8,320 bases of DNA from an uncultured Oscillospiraceae bacterium (GTDB lineage: Bacteria > Bacillota > Clostridia > Oscillospirales > Oscillospiraceae), in the NCBI GenBank assembly GCA_934621665.1, contig CAKTUT010000073.1, positions 1-8,320 of the forward strand, written 5' to 3'. Below are positions 1-6,531 of this stretch, in pieces; the first letter of the stretch is position 1, and each line of letters begins with the position of its first letter. The notes beneath the pieces were generated by a model. That model had not been told where the DNA came from and did not search any database. It saw only the letters and a program-made list of their open reading frames with translations. A program made the translations under genes and the position numbers.

Positions 1-74
1 GAGCTGGTAGACGGACTCGAACCCCCGACCTGCTGATTACAAATCAGCTGCTCTACCAACTGAGCTATACCAGC
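1..74 (-). tRNA. tRNA-Thr (anticodon UGU), 3' CCA end cut by window edge
   Basis: Read on the minus strand from 74 down to 1, the sequence folds as a complete cloverleaf. The acceptor arms GCTGGTA and TACCAGC pair perfectly, as do the D stem GCTC/GAGC and the anticodon stem GCTGA/TCAGC. The seven-base anticodon loop TTTGTAA gives anticodon TGT, which reads ACA (Thr). The T loop is TTCGAGT. Discriminator T is at position 2, and position 1 is the first C of what is probably an encoded CCA. One oddity is the T stem (GGGGG against CCGTC), which has a G-G mismatch and a G-U pair. The conserved loops and a very strong promoter argue for a working gene. Further tRNAs could follow beyond the left edge. 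Confidence 0.95.
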
Positions 75-91
75 ACGCTGACAACATGGGC

Positions 92-120
92 ATTATACTT
101 GAAGCTGCGTAAAATGTCAA
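92..120 (-). promoter_or_regulatory. Consensus sigma-A promoter for tRNA-Thr
   Basis: On the minus strand a -35 box TTGACA (115-120) and a -10 box TATAAT (92-97) are separated by exactly 17 bases, a perfect match to the vegetative consensus. Transcription would start near 85, about 11 bases before the mature tRNA 5' end at 74. This fits a strongly expressed stable RNA. Confidence 0.9.
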
Positions 121-180
121 CTCTTTTCTTGACCTTTTGCAAAAAAATTTTCACCGCTTTGTGAATGCGCCATCTGAGCC

Positions 181-209
181 TTGCCGTTTCCGCCGTTATG
201 CGGTATACT
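181..209 (+). promoter_or_regulatory. Probable sigma-A promoter of the methyltransferase-wal gene series
   Basis: A -35 box TTGCCG (181-186, 4 of 6 consensus bases) and a -10 box TATACT (204-209, 5 of 6) are separated by 17 bases. This predicts a start near 216 and a leader of about 33 bases before the ATG at 249. It is the only good plus-strand promoter I see before the first gene. It also argues against a start codon at 165, which would lie upstream of transcription. A short inverted repeat CCGC/GCGG sits between the boxes. Confidence 0.6.
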
Positions 210-248
210 ATTATATTATTTCCAATTCCCGCGCGAAGGAGGCAGAAA

Positions 249-1586
249 ATGCTGCCGGAATTGTTCTTAAAACGGATGCAGCTGCTGCTCGGCAGCGAAT
301 ATGACGATTTTCTCGCGTCCTATGCGCGCCCGCGTAACGTGGGGCTTCGGTTCAATCCGCTGAAAACGGACGCACTTCCGCCGTTGGCGGAATTTGGTCT
401 GACGCCCGTACCGTGGGCAGAAAACGGCTATTACTATGATGCGCAGACACGCCCCGGGCTTAGTCCGCTCCACGAGGCCGGACTTTACTATCTGCAAGAG
501 CCAAGCGCCATGGCGCCGGCGGCGCTGCTTGACGCGCGGCCGGGTGAGCGTGTGCTTGATCTGTGCGCCGCGCCGGGCGGCAAGTCCACACAGCTGGCTG
601 GAATGATGCGTGGGCAGGGTTTGCTTGTCTGCAACGAAATTCACCCCAAGCGCGCGCGGATTCTGGCCGGAAACATTGAGCGCCTCGGCATTGCGAACGC
701 ACTTGTGCTCAACGAGCACCCGCAACGTCTGGAAGCGCGCTTTGCGGGCTATTTTGATAAAATTCTGGTGGATGCGCCCTGCTCAGGTGAGGGAATGTTC
801 CGAAAGGAAGAGGCCGCCATCACCGACTGGTCGGAGGAAACGGTTGCGATGTGCGCCGCGCGCCAGTGCGAGATTTTGTCCAGCGCAGCCAAAATGCTTC
901 GCCCCGGCGGGCGGCTCGTCTACTCCACGTGCACCTTTGCACCGCAGGAAAACGAGGGCAGCGTCAGTGCATTTTTACACGCACACTCGGACTTCTTCAT
1001 CGAAACGGTCTCTGCTCCGTGGTTCTTGCCCGGCCGGCCGGACTGGATTGATGATCCTGCGCCGGGACTGGAGCACACGTTCCGCCTCTGGCCGCATAAG
1101 CTGCGCGGTGAGGGGCACTATACCGCCGTTTTGCGCAAGGCAGGCAGCGCAGAGTGTGCCGCCCTGCCGGCAGAGCGCGCCATCGCCGCGCCAAAGGAAC
1201 TGCTTTCGTTTTGCAGCGACGCTGACGCCGCAATACCAGAGGGGAAGCTCATCTGCTTTGGAAGCACCATACTCTGCGTCCCGGATGAGCTGCCGGAGCT
1301 TCGCGGGCTGCGTGTCATGCGCGCGGGGCTGACGCTGGGCGAGGTAAAAAAAGGACGTTTTGAGCCAGACCACGCGTGGGCGCTCTGGCTGCGCCAGACG
1401 CGAAACATGGCGGACTTTCCCGCCGAAAGCACGCAGATCCGCCAGTATCTGGCCGGCAATACGATCTCCTGCGCGCAGCGCGGCTGGGCGCTTGTCTGCG
1501 CCGACGGACTTTCGCTCGGCTGGGCAAAGGGCGACGGCACAACGCTCAAAAACCACTATCCCAAGGCGCTGCGGCGGCCGCTGTAG
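249..1586 (+). CDS. RsmF/YebU-like 16S rRNA (cytosine-C5) methyltransferase, RsmB/NOP family
   Basis: This 445-residue cytoplasmic enzyme is predicted to transfer a methyl group from S-adenosylmethionine to C5 of a cytosine in RNA, probably 16S rRNA. The SAM-binding motif I, VLDLCAAPGGK, is at residues 102-112. Motif IV, DAPCSGEGMF, holds Cys178 and motif VI, YSTCTF, holds Cys228. These are the two cysteines RNA m5C methyltransferases use (motif VI nucleophile, motif IV release). An N-terminal RNA-binding part precedes the Rossmann domain. A C-terminal PUA-like domain typical of RsmF proteins follows, ending around LKNHYPKALRR. Length is close to E. coli RsmF (479). The ATG at 249 was chosen because AAGGAGG lies 6 bases before it (236-242); an in-frame ATG at 165 lies upstream of the likely promoter and adds 28 unlikely residues. 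The family is sure, but the exact target base is not. Confidence 0.92.
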   Translation: MLPELFLKRMQLLLGSEYDDFLASYARPRNVGLRFNPLKTDALPPLAEFGLTPVPWAENGYYYDAQTRPGLSPLHEAGLYYLQEPSAMAPAALLDARPGERVLDLCAAPGGKSTQLAGMMRGQGLLVCNEIHPKRARILAGNIERLGIANALVLNEHPQRLEARFAGYFDKILVDAPCSGEGMFRKEEAAITDWSEETVAMCAARQCEILSSAAKMLRPGGRLVYSTCTFAPQENEGSVSAFLHAHSDFFIETVSAPWFLPGRPDWIDDPAPGLEHTFRLWPHKLRGEGHYTAVLRKAGSAECAALPAERAIAAPKELLSFCSDADAAIPEGKLICFGSTILCVPDELPELRGLRVMRAGLTLGEVKKGRFEPDHAWALWLRQTRNMADFPAESTQIRQYLAGNTISCAQRGWALVCADGLSLGWAKGDGTTLKNHYPKALRRPL

Positions 1587-1622
1587 CGATTTGATTTTAG
1601 ACTGTTAAAAGGAGGAACAGCC

Positions 1623-2324
1623 ATGACGCCGGAAAAAAGAACCGTCCTGATTGTAGAGGATGAACGGGCAATCGTGGAAATCCTGAAATTTAATCTCAAG
1701 CGCGAGGGCTATGACACGCTGGAGGCGCTGGACGGCGAAAGCGGGCTGGAGCTGGCGCGCACAGCCGACCCAGATCTGATTCTGCTCGACGTAATGCTGC
1801 CGAAAATGAACGGCTTTGACATCTGCGCGGCGCTGCGCGCCGAGGGACGCGTCACGCCGATTATCATGCTGACGGCGCGCGAGGAGGAGACCGACAAGGT
1901 GCTCGGCCTTGAGGCAGGCGCTGACGACTACGTCACAAAGCCGTTTTCCATGCGCGAGCTGATGGCGCGCGTCAAGGCAAACATCCGCCGCCGCGAATTT
2001 GCAAGCGTCGGCCGCCCAGTGGGAGAGGTGCTGCAGGCAGGCGCGCTGCGGCTGAATGTGGAATCGTTCACCGTCACAAAATCCGGTCAGCCAGTGGAAC
2101 TGACGCAAAAGGAATACGATCTGCTGCTGCATCTGATGCGCCAGCGCGGCAAGGTGTTTACGCGCGAGGATCTGATGCAGAAAGTCTGGAACTATGACTA
2201 TTTCGGCGATATGCGCACGGTGGATGTCACGATCCGCCGTCTGCGTGAAAAAATCGAGGACGATCCCGGCAAGCCCGAATTTATCATGACCAAGCGCGGT
2301 GCGGGCTATTATTTCGCGGAGTAA
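1623..2324 (+). CDS. walR: OmpR/PhoB-family response regulator, WalR (YycF)-like
   Basis: This 233-residue cytoplasmic regulator has an N-terminal receiver domain (about residues 6-120) and a C-terminal winged-helix DNA-binding domain (about 135-232). Receiver residues are all in place: acidic pocket Glu12-Asp13, phosphoacceptor Asp56 in LLDVMLPKMNG, Thr84, Tyr103 and Lys106. The C-terminal stretch NYDYFGDMRTVDVTIRRLRE followed by KIED closely resembles WalR, as I recall that family. In Firmicutes WalR controls autolysins and other wall genes and is often essential. AAGGAGG (1609-1615) lies 7 bases before the ATG, and the gene starts 36 bases after the methyltransferase stop. A kinase and YycH/YycI-like genes downstream support WalR over PhoP. 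A generic PhoB/PhoP-type regulator is the main alternative. Confidence 0.85.
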   Translation: MTPEKRTVLIVEDERAIVEILKFNLKREGYDTLEALDGESGLELARTADPDLILLDVMLPKMNGFDICAALRAEGRVTPIIMLTAREEETDKVLGLEAGADDYVTKPFSMRELMARVKANIRRREFASVGRPVGEVLQAGALRLNVESFTVTKSGQPVELTQKEYDLLLHLMRQRGKVFTREDLMQKVWNYDYFGDMRTVDVTIRRLREKIEDDPGKPEFIMTKRGAGYYFAE

Positions 2325-2351
2325 GCTTCCGGCACGAAAGGAGGAACGGCG

Positions 2352-4118
2352 ATGCGCTCGCTTCGTATGAAGCTGGTCATGATCCTTGTGATTCTGATTC
2401 TGGCTTTGATGACGGTCATCGGCGCGTTTTTAATTAACGGCGTCGGCAGTTTCTATATCTCCGAGTTCTATGTGCAGATGGAGCGGACGTTTTCGCCCGA
2501 TTTCATCTCCCAGCTGCAAAAGCTTCCAGCTCAGTCCGACAATCCGCCCACGCAGATGAAAGAGCTTCTTATGGCGCAGGCAGGACTTGGCATTGACATC
2601 TCCAACCGGAACGTCTATATCCTTGACGCAACCGGCAAGGTGCTGACCAGCTCCAATCAGGACACGTCCGTCAAAATGACTGCAAATCTGCTGACAGCGA
2701 TGAACGGCGAGATCGGGCAGGACAGCTCCATCGCAAACGCATATATGGATCTGGCCATCCCGATTGAATCCGAGAACGGGAGCTATATTGTCTATATTCT
2801 TGACCAGAAAGCCACGGTTGACGCGCTGACAAACGAGGTACTCAGCATCATCCTGCGCGCGCTGCTGCTTGGCCTTGTGATCTGCATGGTGCTCTCATTC
2901 CTGCTGGCGCAGATTCTGATTACGCCGCTGCGCGCGCTGACCACCGGCACACGTCAGGTCGCCGCGGGCGACTTCTCGCAGAAGCTGGAGGTCACAAGCC
3001 GCGATGAAATTGGCGTTCTGACACGGAACTTCAACTATATGTCGCAGGTTCTGCGCGATACGCTCTCTGAGGTGGAAAACGAGCGCAACAAGCTCTCAAC
3101 GCTGTTTTTACATATGACGGATGGTGTTGTCGCATTCTCGACAAACGGCATGGTCATCCACTATAACCCTGCCGCCACGCAGATGCTTGGACGCAGTATC
3201 GACCCCACCACCACATTTGACGATCTGTTTGCGGGCGATGCAAGCTTTGAGCAGCTGCTGGGGCTCAAGCGCCCGGAATATCTGGAGGCACAGAAAACGG
3301 CCGGTGAGCGCGAGCTTGAGCTGTTCATGGCACCGTTCTCCGGCGATCAGGTAGCCGCCGGCGCGATGGTCGTTATCCACGATGTCACGCAGCAGCGCAA
3401 GATGGAAGCCAGCAAGCGCGAGTTTGTGGCGAACGTCTCGCACGAGCTGCGCACGCCGCTGACCAACATCAAATCATATGCCGAGACAATCGTCTCCGCC
3501 GGAGACGAGCTTCCGCCGGAGCTGCGCAGCAATTTCCTCGGCGTCATCATCAATGAGGCCGACCGCATGACGCGCATCGTGCAGGATCTTCTGACGCTGA
3601 GCAAGATTGACTACGGCAAGATGGAGATGAACATTACCCGCTTCTCGTTTGCAAAGGCGGTAGAAAATGTATACGAAGCCGTGGCGCTCAATGCTGAAAG
3701 CCACGGCCACACGCTGACGTTCCACTGCGAGGAAAACCTCCCCGACGTCAACGGCGACCGCGAGCGCGTGGAGCAGGTCATCATGAACATTGTCTCAAAT
3801 GCCATCAAGTACACACCCGACGGCGGTAAAATCGACATTGCCGCCGGACGCAGCGGCAAAAACGTCTATGTCCGCGTCTGTGACAACGGCATCGGCATCC
3901 CGGAAAAGGATCTGCCGCGGCTGTTTGAGCGGTTCTACCGCGTGGACAAGGCGCGCTCGCGCGAGTCGGGCGGTACGGGTCTTGGCCTGTCGATTGCAAA
4001 GGAAATTCTGAACCAGCTCAAGGGCGATATCCGCATCGAATCGGTCTATGGCGAGGGCACAGACGCAATTATTACGCTGCCCGCCGCGGAAGAGCCGCAG
4101 AGCGATACGGAAGCATAA
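2352..4118 (+). CDS. walK: WalK (YycG)-like membrane sensor histidine kinase
   Basis: This 588-residue kinase has the full WalK layout. TM1 is at about residues 7-29. An extracytoplasmic domain of about 135 residues follows and includes NVYILDATGKVLTSSN, which looks like a Cache/PDC sensor. TM2 is at about 164-186 and a HAMP linker at about 190-242. A cytoplasmic PAS domain spans about 247-345. HisKA follows, with phosphoacceptor His364 in NVSHELRTPL. The HATPase domain has the N box around Asn483, the G1 box DNGIGIP from Asp511, and the G2 box GGTGLGLS at 540-547. It should autophosphorylate and pass phosphate to the adjacent response regulator. AAAGGAGG (2337-2344) lies 7 bases before the ATG, 27 bases after walR. 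B. subtilis WalK is 611 residues with the same order. PhoR has a similar layout, so the WalK name rests partly on the YycH/YycI neighbours. Confidence 0.85.
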   Translation: MRSLRMKLVMILVILILALMTVIGAFLINGVGSFYISEFYVQMERTFSPDFISQLQKLPAQSDNPPTQMKELLMAQAGLGIDISNRNVYILDATGKVLTSSNQDTSVKMTANLLTAMNGEIGQDSSIANAYMDLAIPIESENGSYIVYILDQKATVDALTNEVLSIILRALLLGLVICMVLSFLLAQILITPLRALTTGTRQVAAGDFSQKLEVTSRDEIGVLTRNFNYMSQVLRDTLSEVENERNKLSTLFLHMTDGVVAFSTNGMVIHYNPAATQMLGRSIDPTTTFDDLFAGDASFEQLLGLKRPEYLEAQKTAGERELELFMAPFSGDQVAAGAMVVIHDVTQQRKMEASKREFVANVSHELRTPLTNIKSYAETIVSAGDELPPELRSNFLGVIINEADRMTRIVQDLLTLSKIDYGKMEMNITRFSFAKAVENVYEAVALNAESHGHTLTFHCEENLPDVNGDRERVEQVIMNIVSNAIKYTPDGGKIDIAAGRSGKNVYVRVCDNGIGIPEKDLPRLFERFYRVDKARSRESGGTGLGLSIAKEILNQLKGDIRIESVYGEGTDAIITLPAAEEPQSDTEA

Positions 4119-4148
4119 CAAATTTACCGATGGAAAGGAGGCCGCGCC

Positions 4149-5432
4149 ATGAAGCGTCGTGCGATTGAATTTTTTAAAGACATTCTGATTGTGGTGCTTG
4201 TCGTGGCCATTCTTATCCTCACAATTATGGCGCTTCCCACCGAGACGCTGGCCTCCACGCCATGGTTGGCCGCCGTTCTGCGCCCGTTTGCCGGGATGTT
4301 CGGCATGAGTCAGGCAGAGCTTACCTACACGCAAAAGGCCGTCCCGGCGCTGGATGCGGCACAGCCGCTTGCCATCTCGATGAAAAACAGTGCCGGCCGC
4401 TACAGCTGTCAATATGATTTTTCCACGCTGGACAGCGTGTATGAGACGCTTGGCAGCATTCTTGCGCAGGCGCTCGACACCGCATCCGCCCCTGCCGAGA
4501 CAACGCGTTCGCGTCTGTATGCGGCAATCGAGGCGCAGAGCATCACACTCCGCTATCCGGCAAACGTGCCGGTGGACGTGCTCTCGTCGTGGCTTGGCGT
4601 GCAGACGCAGACGCTGGCAGACATCTCCGCCGAGCTGCTGGTACTGTCGATTCAGGATGGCGGCGTGCGGCTGTATCTGATGGGAAACGACAGCTTTGTT
4701 GCCCAGACGCAGGTATCGGCAGACACGCTTTTGTCGCTGCTTGACTCCTATCGTCCCGACGGCAGCTTCTTTGCCTTTGAGGACGGCAGCGGTCTTTATC
4801 AAAGCGCCGCGCCGCTTTCACTTATCGGCACGCTTGCCCCGGAAATTCTCGCTGCAACAGCGCAGAACCCGTGCGACAGCCGCTTTATCACCGCGCTTGC
4901 CACGCAGATGGGCTTTAACCCCTATGGCGACACCAGCTATACCGACAGTGTGGGAAACGCATTTTTCTCCGAGACCGGCTGCTCACTGCGCATTTCCGCC
5001 GCGGGTGAGCTGCTGTTTGAAAGCAGCTCCGACACGCGCTTTTCTGTTCCGTCGCAGACGGCAAGCAGCATGATTGAAACGGCACGCAGTCTGCTTGAGC
5101 AGCTTACCGTCTCCGCCGGCGGCAGCGCGCGGCTGTATCTGACCGAATTTACGCAGACGGATGACGGCGCATACTGCGCGTTTGACTATATTCTCAACGG
5201 TGTGTCCGTTTTGCAGCAGCAGGGCGCGGCGCACGGCGCATCGGTCACATTTACCGGCAGCACCATCACCGAGCTGACGCTTCAGTTGCGGACGTATACG
5301 CTCTCATCGCAGACACTTTCTGTCATGCCGGCAGCGCAGGCCGCGGCGATTGTAAAGCCCGGTACACTGCTGCGCATCTGCTATGACGACGCCGGGACAG
5401 GTGAGCTGAGCGCCGGGTGGCGCGCCGAATAA
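4149..5432 (+). CDS. yycH: YycH (WalH)-like membrane-anchored regulator of WalK
   Basis: This 427-residue protein has a short basic N-terminus (MKRR), one hydrophobic segment at about residues 12-29 and a long extracytoplasmic part, so it is a type II single-pass membrane protein. No enzyme motif is visible. The assignment rests mainly on position (directly after walRK and before a YycI-like gene), topology and size; B. subtilis YycH is about 455 residues. In Bacillus, YycH and YycI contact WalK through their membrane segments and restrain it, while in Staphylococcus they activate it; which applies here cannot be told. AAAGGAGG (4134-4141) lies 7 bases before the ATG, and the gap to walK is 30 bases. 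The sequence is strongly diverged, and a structure or profile search would be needed to secure the family. Confidence 0.65.
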   Translation: MKRRAIEFFKDILIVVLVVAILILTIMALPTETLASTPWLAAVLRPFAGMFGMSQAELTYTQKAVPALDAAQPLAISMKNSAGRYSCQYDFSTLDSVYETLGSILAQALDTASAPAETTRSRLYAAIEAQSITLRYPANVPVDVLSSWLGVQTQTLADISAELLVLSIQDGGVRLYLMGNDSFVAQTQVSADTLLSLLDSYRPDGSFFAFEDGSGLYQSAAPLSLIGTLAPEILAATAQNPCDSRFITALATQMGFNPYGDTSYTDSVGNAFFSETGCSLRISAAGELLFESSSDTRFSVPSQTASSMIETARSLLEQLTVSAGGSARLYLTEFTQTDDGAYCAFDYILNGVSVLQQQGAAHGASVTFTGSTITELTLQLRTYTLSSQTLSVMPAAQAAAIVKPGTLLRICYDDAGTGELSAGWRAE

Positions 5433-5472
5433 ACGAAGAAACTGCACACATACCGTGCAGGAGGAGCAGAAA

Positions 5473-6309
5473 ATGCCGGTATCCAAGATTAAAAATCTGA
5501 TATTGCTGATTCTTGCCGTCTGCACGGCGTGCCTGCTTGCGCTGGTTGTACCGCAGCGGATGGAGCAGTCGCGCGCCGAGGAGGAAATCCACGACCGGCT
5601 GGAGGCACTTTATGCCTCATATGATATCCAGCTTACGCGTGAAAGCCTGCCAAAGAGCGTCAGCCTCTATGCCATTGAGCTTGGCGCACAGGAGAGCGGC
5701 GCAGAACAGGCCGCCAAGGCGCTTCTGGGCGCAGGCGCTGCCGCTGAGAGCGGCTCGACGCGCTTTTCTGCCGTATATTCTTCCGGCCTTGGCACATGCA
5801 GTGTGTCGCTGGACGGAAGCTTCCACGCAGAGCTCACCGGTCGCGATGCGGTGAGTGATCTGCGCCGAGACGCAGAAAAGCTGCTGACGCAGATGGGCTT
5901 TTCGCATGAAGCGCTGTCGGAAGCCGAGCGCGTCAGCGCGGGCGTCTATCGCATTGACGCGGCGCAGCGGATTTTGGGTGTGCCCGTTTTCTCCGAGGGA
6001 CTGCATCTGACGTATGTCAACGGCATTTTGACAACGGTGGACGGCGTTTTCTACACCGGCGAGTCACAGATTACACGCATCAGCGAAAACGCGTCAAACT
6101 CCTGCGCCGATGCACTGGTAGCGCTGCTTTCCAGCCGCGACCAGCTCGGCTGGGTGGGCAGCAGTATTCTGCGCGTGCTGCAGGGCTACCGTCACACTGA
6201 GTCCGCCTCTACAAGCCTGCGCCTTGCACCGGTCTGGATCATCGAAACCGATACCGGCACGTTCCAGGTAAACGGTCTGACCGGCGAGGTAACGCAGCCG
6301 GAGAGCTGA
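5473..6309 (+). CDS. yycI: YycI (WalI)-like membrane-anchored regulator of WalK
   Basis: This 278-residue protein has an N-terminus MPVSKIKNLILL leading into one membrane segment at about residues 8-26, then an extracytoplasmic region. Near the C-terminus, LHLTYVNGILTTVDGVFYTG and then APVWIIETDTGTFQVNGLTG resemble the closing parts of YycI domains, where a YxNG-type strand and a PAW-type ending recur. It would act with the YycH-like protein on WalK at the membrane. The ATG at 5473 was chosen because AGGAGGAG (5459-5466) lies 6 bases before it. A GTG at 5455 is in frame but would put the ribosome binding site inside the gene. The gap to the YycH-like gene is 40 bases. The segment holds two cysteines (17 and 20), but I see no clear lipobox. 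The extracytoplasmic domain could also be read as a generic PepSY-like fold. Confidence 0.7.
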   Translation: MPVSKIKNLILLILAVCTACLLALVVPQRMEQSRAEEEIHDRLEALYASYDIQLTRESLPKSVSLYAIELGAQESGAEQAAKALLGAGAAAESGSTRFSAVYSSGLGTCSVSLDGSFHAELTGRDAVSDLRRDAEKLLTQMGFSHEALSEAERVSAGVYRIDAAQRILGVPVFSEGLHLTYVNGILTTVDGVFYTGESQITRISENASNSCADALVALLSSRDQLGWVGSSILRVLQGYRHTESASTSLRLAPVWIIETDTGTFQVNGLTGEVTQPES

Positions 6310-6323
6310 TTTGGCGCAGACTT

Positions 6324-6346
6324 ACCCGCCGTGCAGGCGTGTTTTT
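6324..6346 (+). terminator. Weak terminator-like hairpin after the wal genes
   Basis: CGCC (6327-6330) and GGCG (6336-6339) pair around a 5-base loop GTGCA, with two further pairs beyond a mismatch (A6324-T6342 and C6325-G6341). TTTTT (6342-6346) follows. The position, 18 bases after the yycI stop, suits the end of the operon, but the stem is short, so some read-through into murA is likely. Confidence 0.35.
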
Positions 6347-6360
6347 ACACCGCGGCTAAA

Positions 6361-6382
6361 ATTCTTAAGAAATTCTAAAGAA
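6361..6382 (+). repeat. Two tandem 11-bp repeats, candidate OmpR-family operator
   Basis: ATTCTTAAGAA (6361-6371) is followed directly by ATTCTAAAGAA (6372-6382), matching at 10 of 11 positions. An 11-bp period is how OmpR/PhoB-family regulators bind as head-to-tail dimers. The first copy also contains the perfect palindrome TTCTTAAGAA. The pair ends 26 bases before the -35 box of the murA promoter, a position suited to activation. It does not match the Bacillus WalR box (TGTWAH-N5-TGTWAH), so binding by the WalR of this locus is only an inference. Confidence 0.4.
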
Positions 6383-6408
6383 ATCCGTTTCCAATTTGTC
6401 ATTTTTCC

Positions 6409-6437
6409 TTTACTTTAAGCGCCACTTATGGTAAACT
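6409..6437 (+). promoter_or_regulatory. Probable extended -10 promoter of murA
   Basis: A -35 box TTTACT (6409-6414, 4 of 6) and a -10 box TAAACT (6432-6437, 4 of 6) are 17 bases apart. TGG directly before the -10 gives the TGn extension that strengthens weak promoters. AT-rich DNA lies upstream. The start would be near 6444, leaving a leader of about 88 bases before the murA TTG. Confidence 0.5.
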
Positions 6438-6474
6438 GGTGCTGTTCGGGGGAAAGTGTGCCCTTGGAATGAAT

Positions 6475-6489
6475 TGTCTTTGCTAGACA
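6475..6489 (+). other. Small hairpin in the murA leader
   Basis: TGTCT (6475-6479) and AGACA (6485-6489) form a perfect 5-bp inverted repeat around the loop TTGCT, in the predicted untranslated leader of murA. It is short and could be chance, but it lies just upstream of a second hairpin at the ribosome binding site. Confidence 0.3.
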
Positions 6490-6507
6490 GGCCAAATACG
6501 GTAAATA

Positions 6508-6524
6508 CTCTTTCAAAAAGAGGG
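6508..6524 (+). promoter_or_regulatory. murA ribosome binding site overlapping a hairpin
   Basis: AAGAGGG (6518-6524) lies 7 bases before the TTG start at 6532 and carries the Shine-Dalgarno core GAGG (6520-6523). CTCTTT (6508-6513) pairs perfectly with AAAGAG (6517-6522) around a 3-base loop, so the hairpin covers part of the ribosome binding site. TTTT follows at 6525-6528. The site is weaker than the AAGGAGG sites of the upstream genes. Confidence 0.5.
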
Positions 6525-6531
6525 TTTTAAT

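Noticed and set aside
165..248. Upstream in-frame ATG for the methyltransferase
   Set aside because: It precedes the likely promoter, has no ribosome binding site, and the extra 28 residues do not resemble the family N-terminus. The ATG at 249 has AAGGAGG.
1346..1352. Run of seven A in the methyltransferase gene as a possible frameshift site
   Set aside because: The frame continues normally into a conserved C-terminal domain, and no alternative frame gives a sensible product.
2352..4118. Reading the kinase as PhoR of a PhoP-PhoR pair
   Set aside because: The domain order fits both, but the downstream YycH/YycI-like genes and the WalR-like end of the regulator favour WalK. No phosphate transport genes are nearby.
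3795..4802. 335-codon open frame on the minus strand across walK and yycH
   Set aside because: It is antisense to two well-supported genes with good ribosome binding sites, and its Arg/His/Cys-rich product looks like a shadow frame.
5455..5472. GTG start for the YycI-like gene
   Set aside because: The strong ribosome binding site AGGAGGAG would lie inside the coding region. It is correctly spaced for the ATG at 5473.
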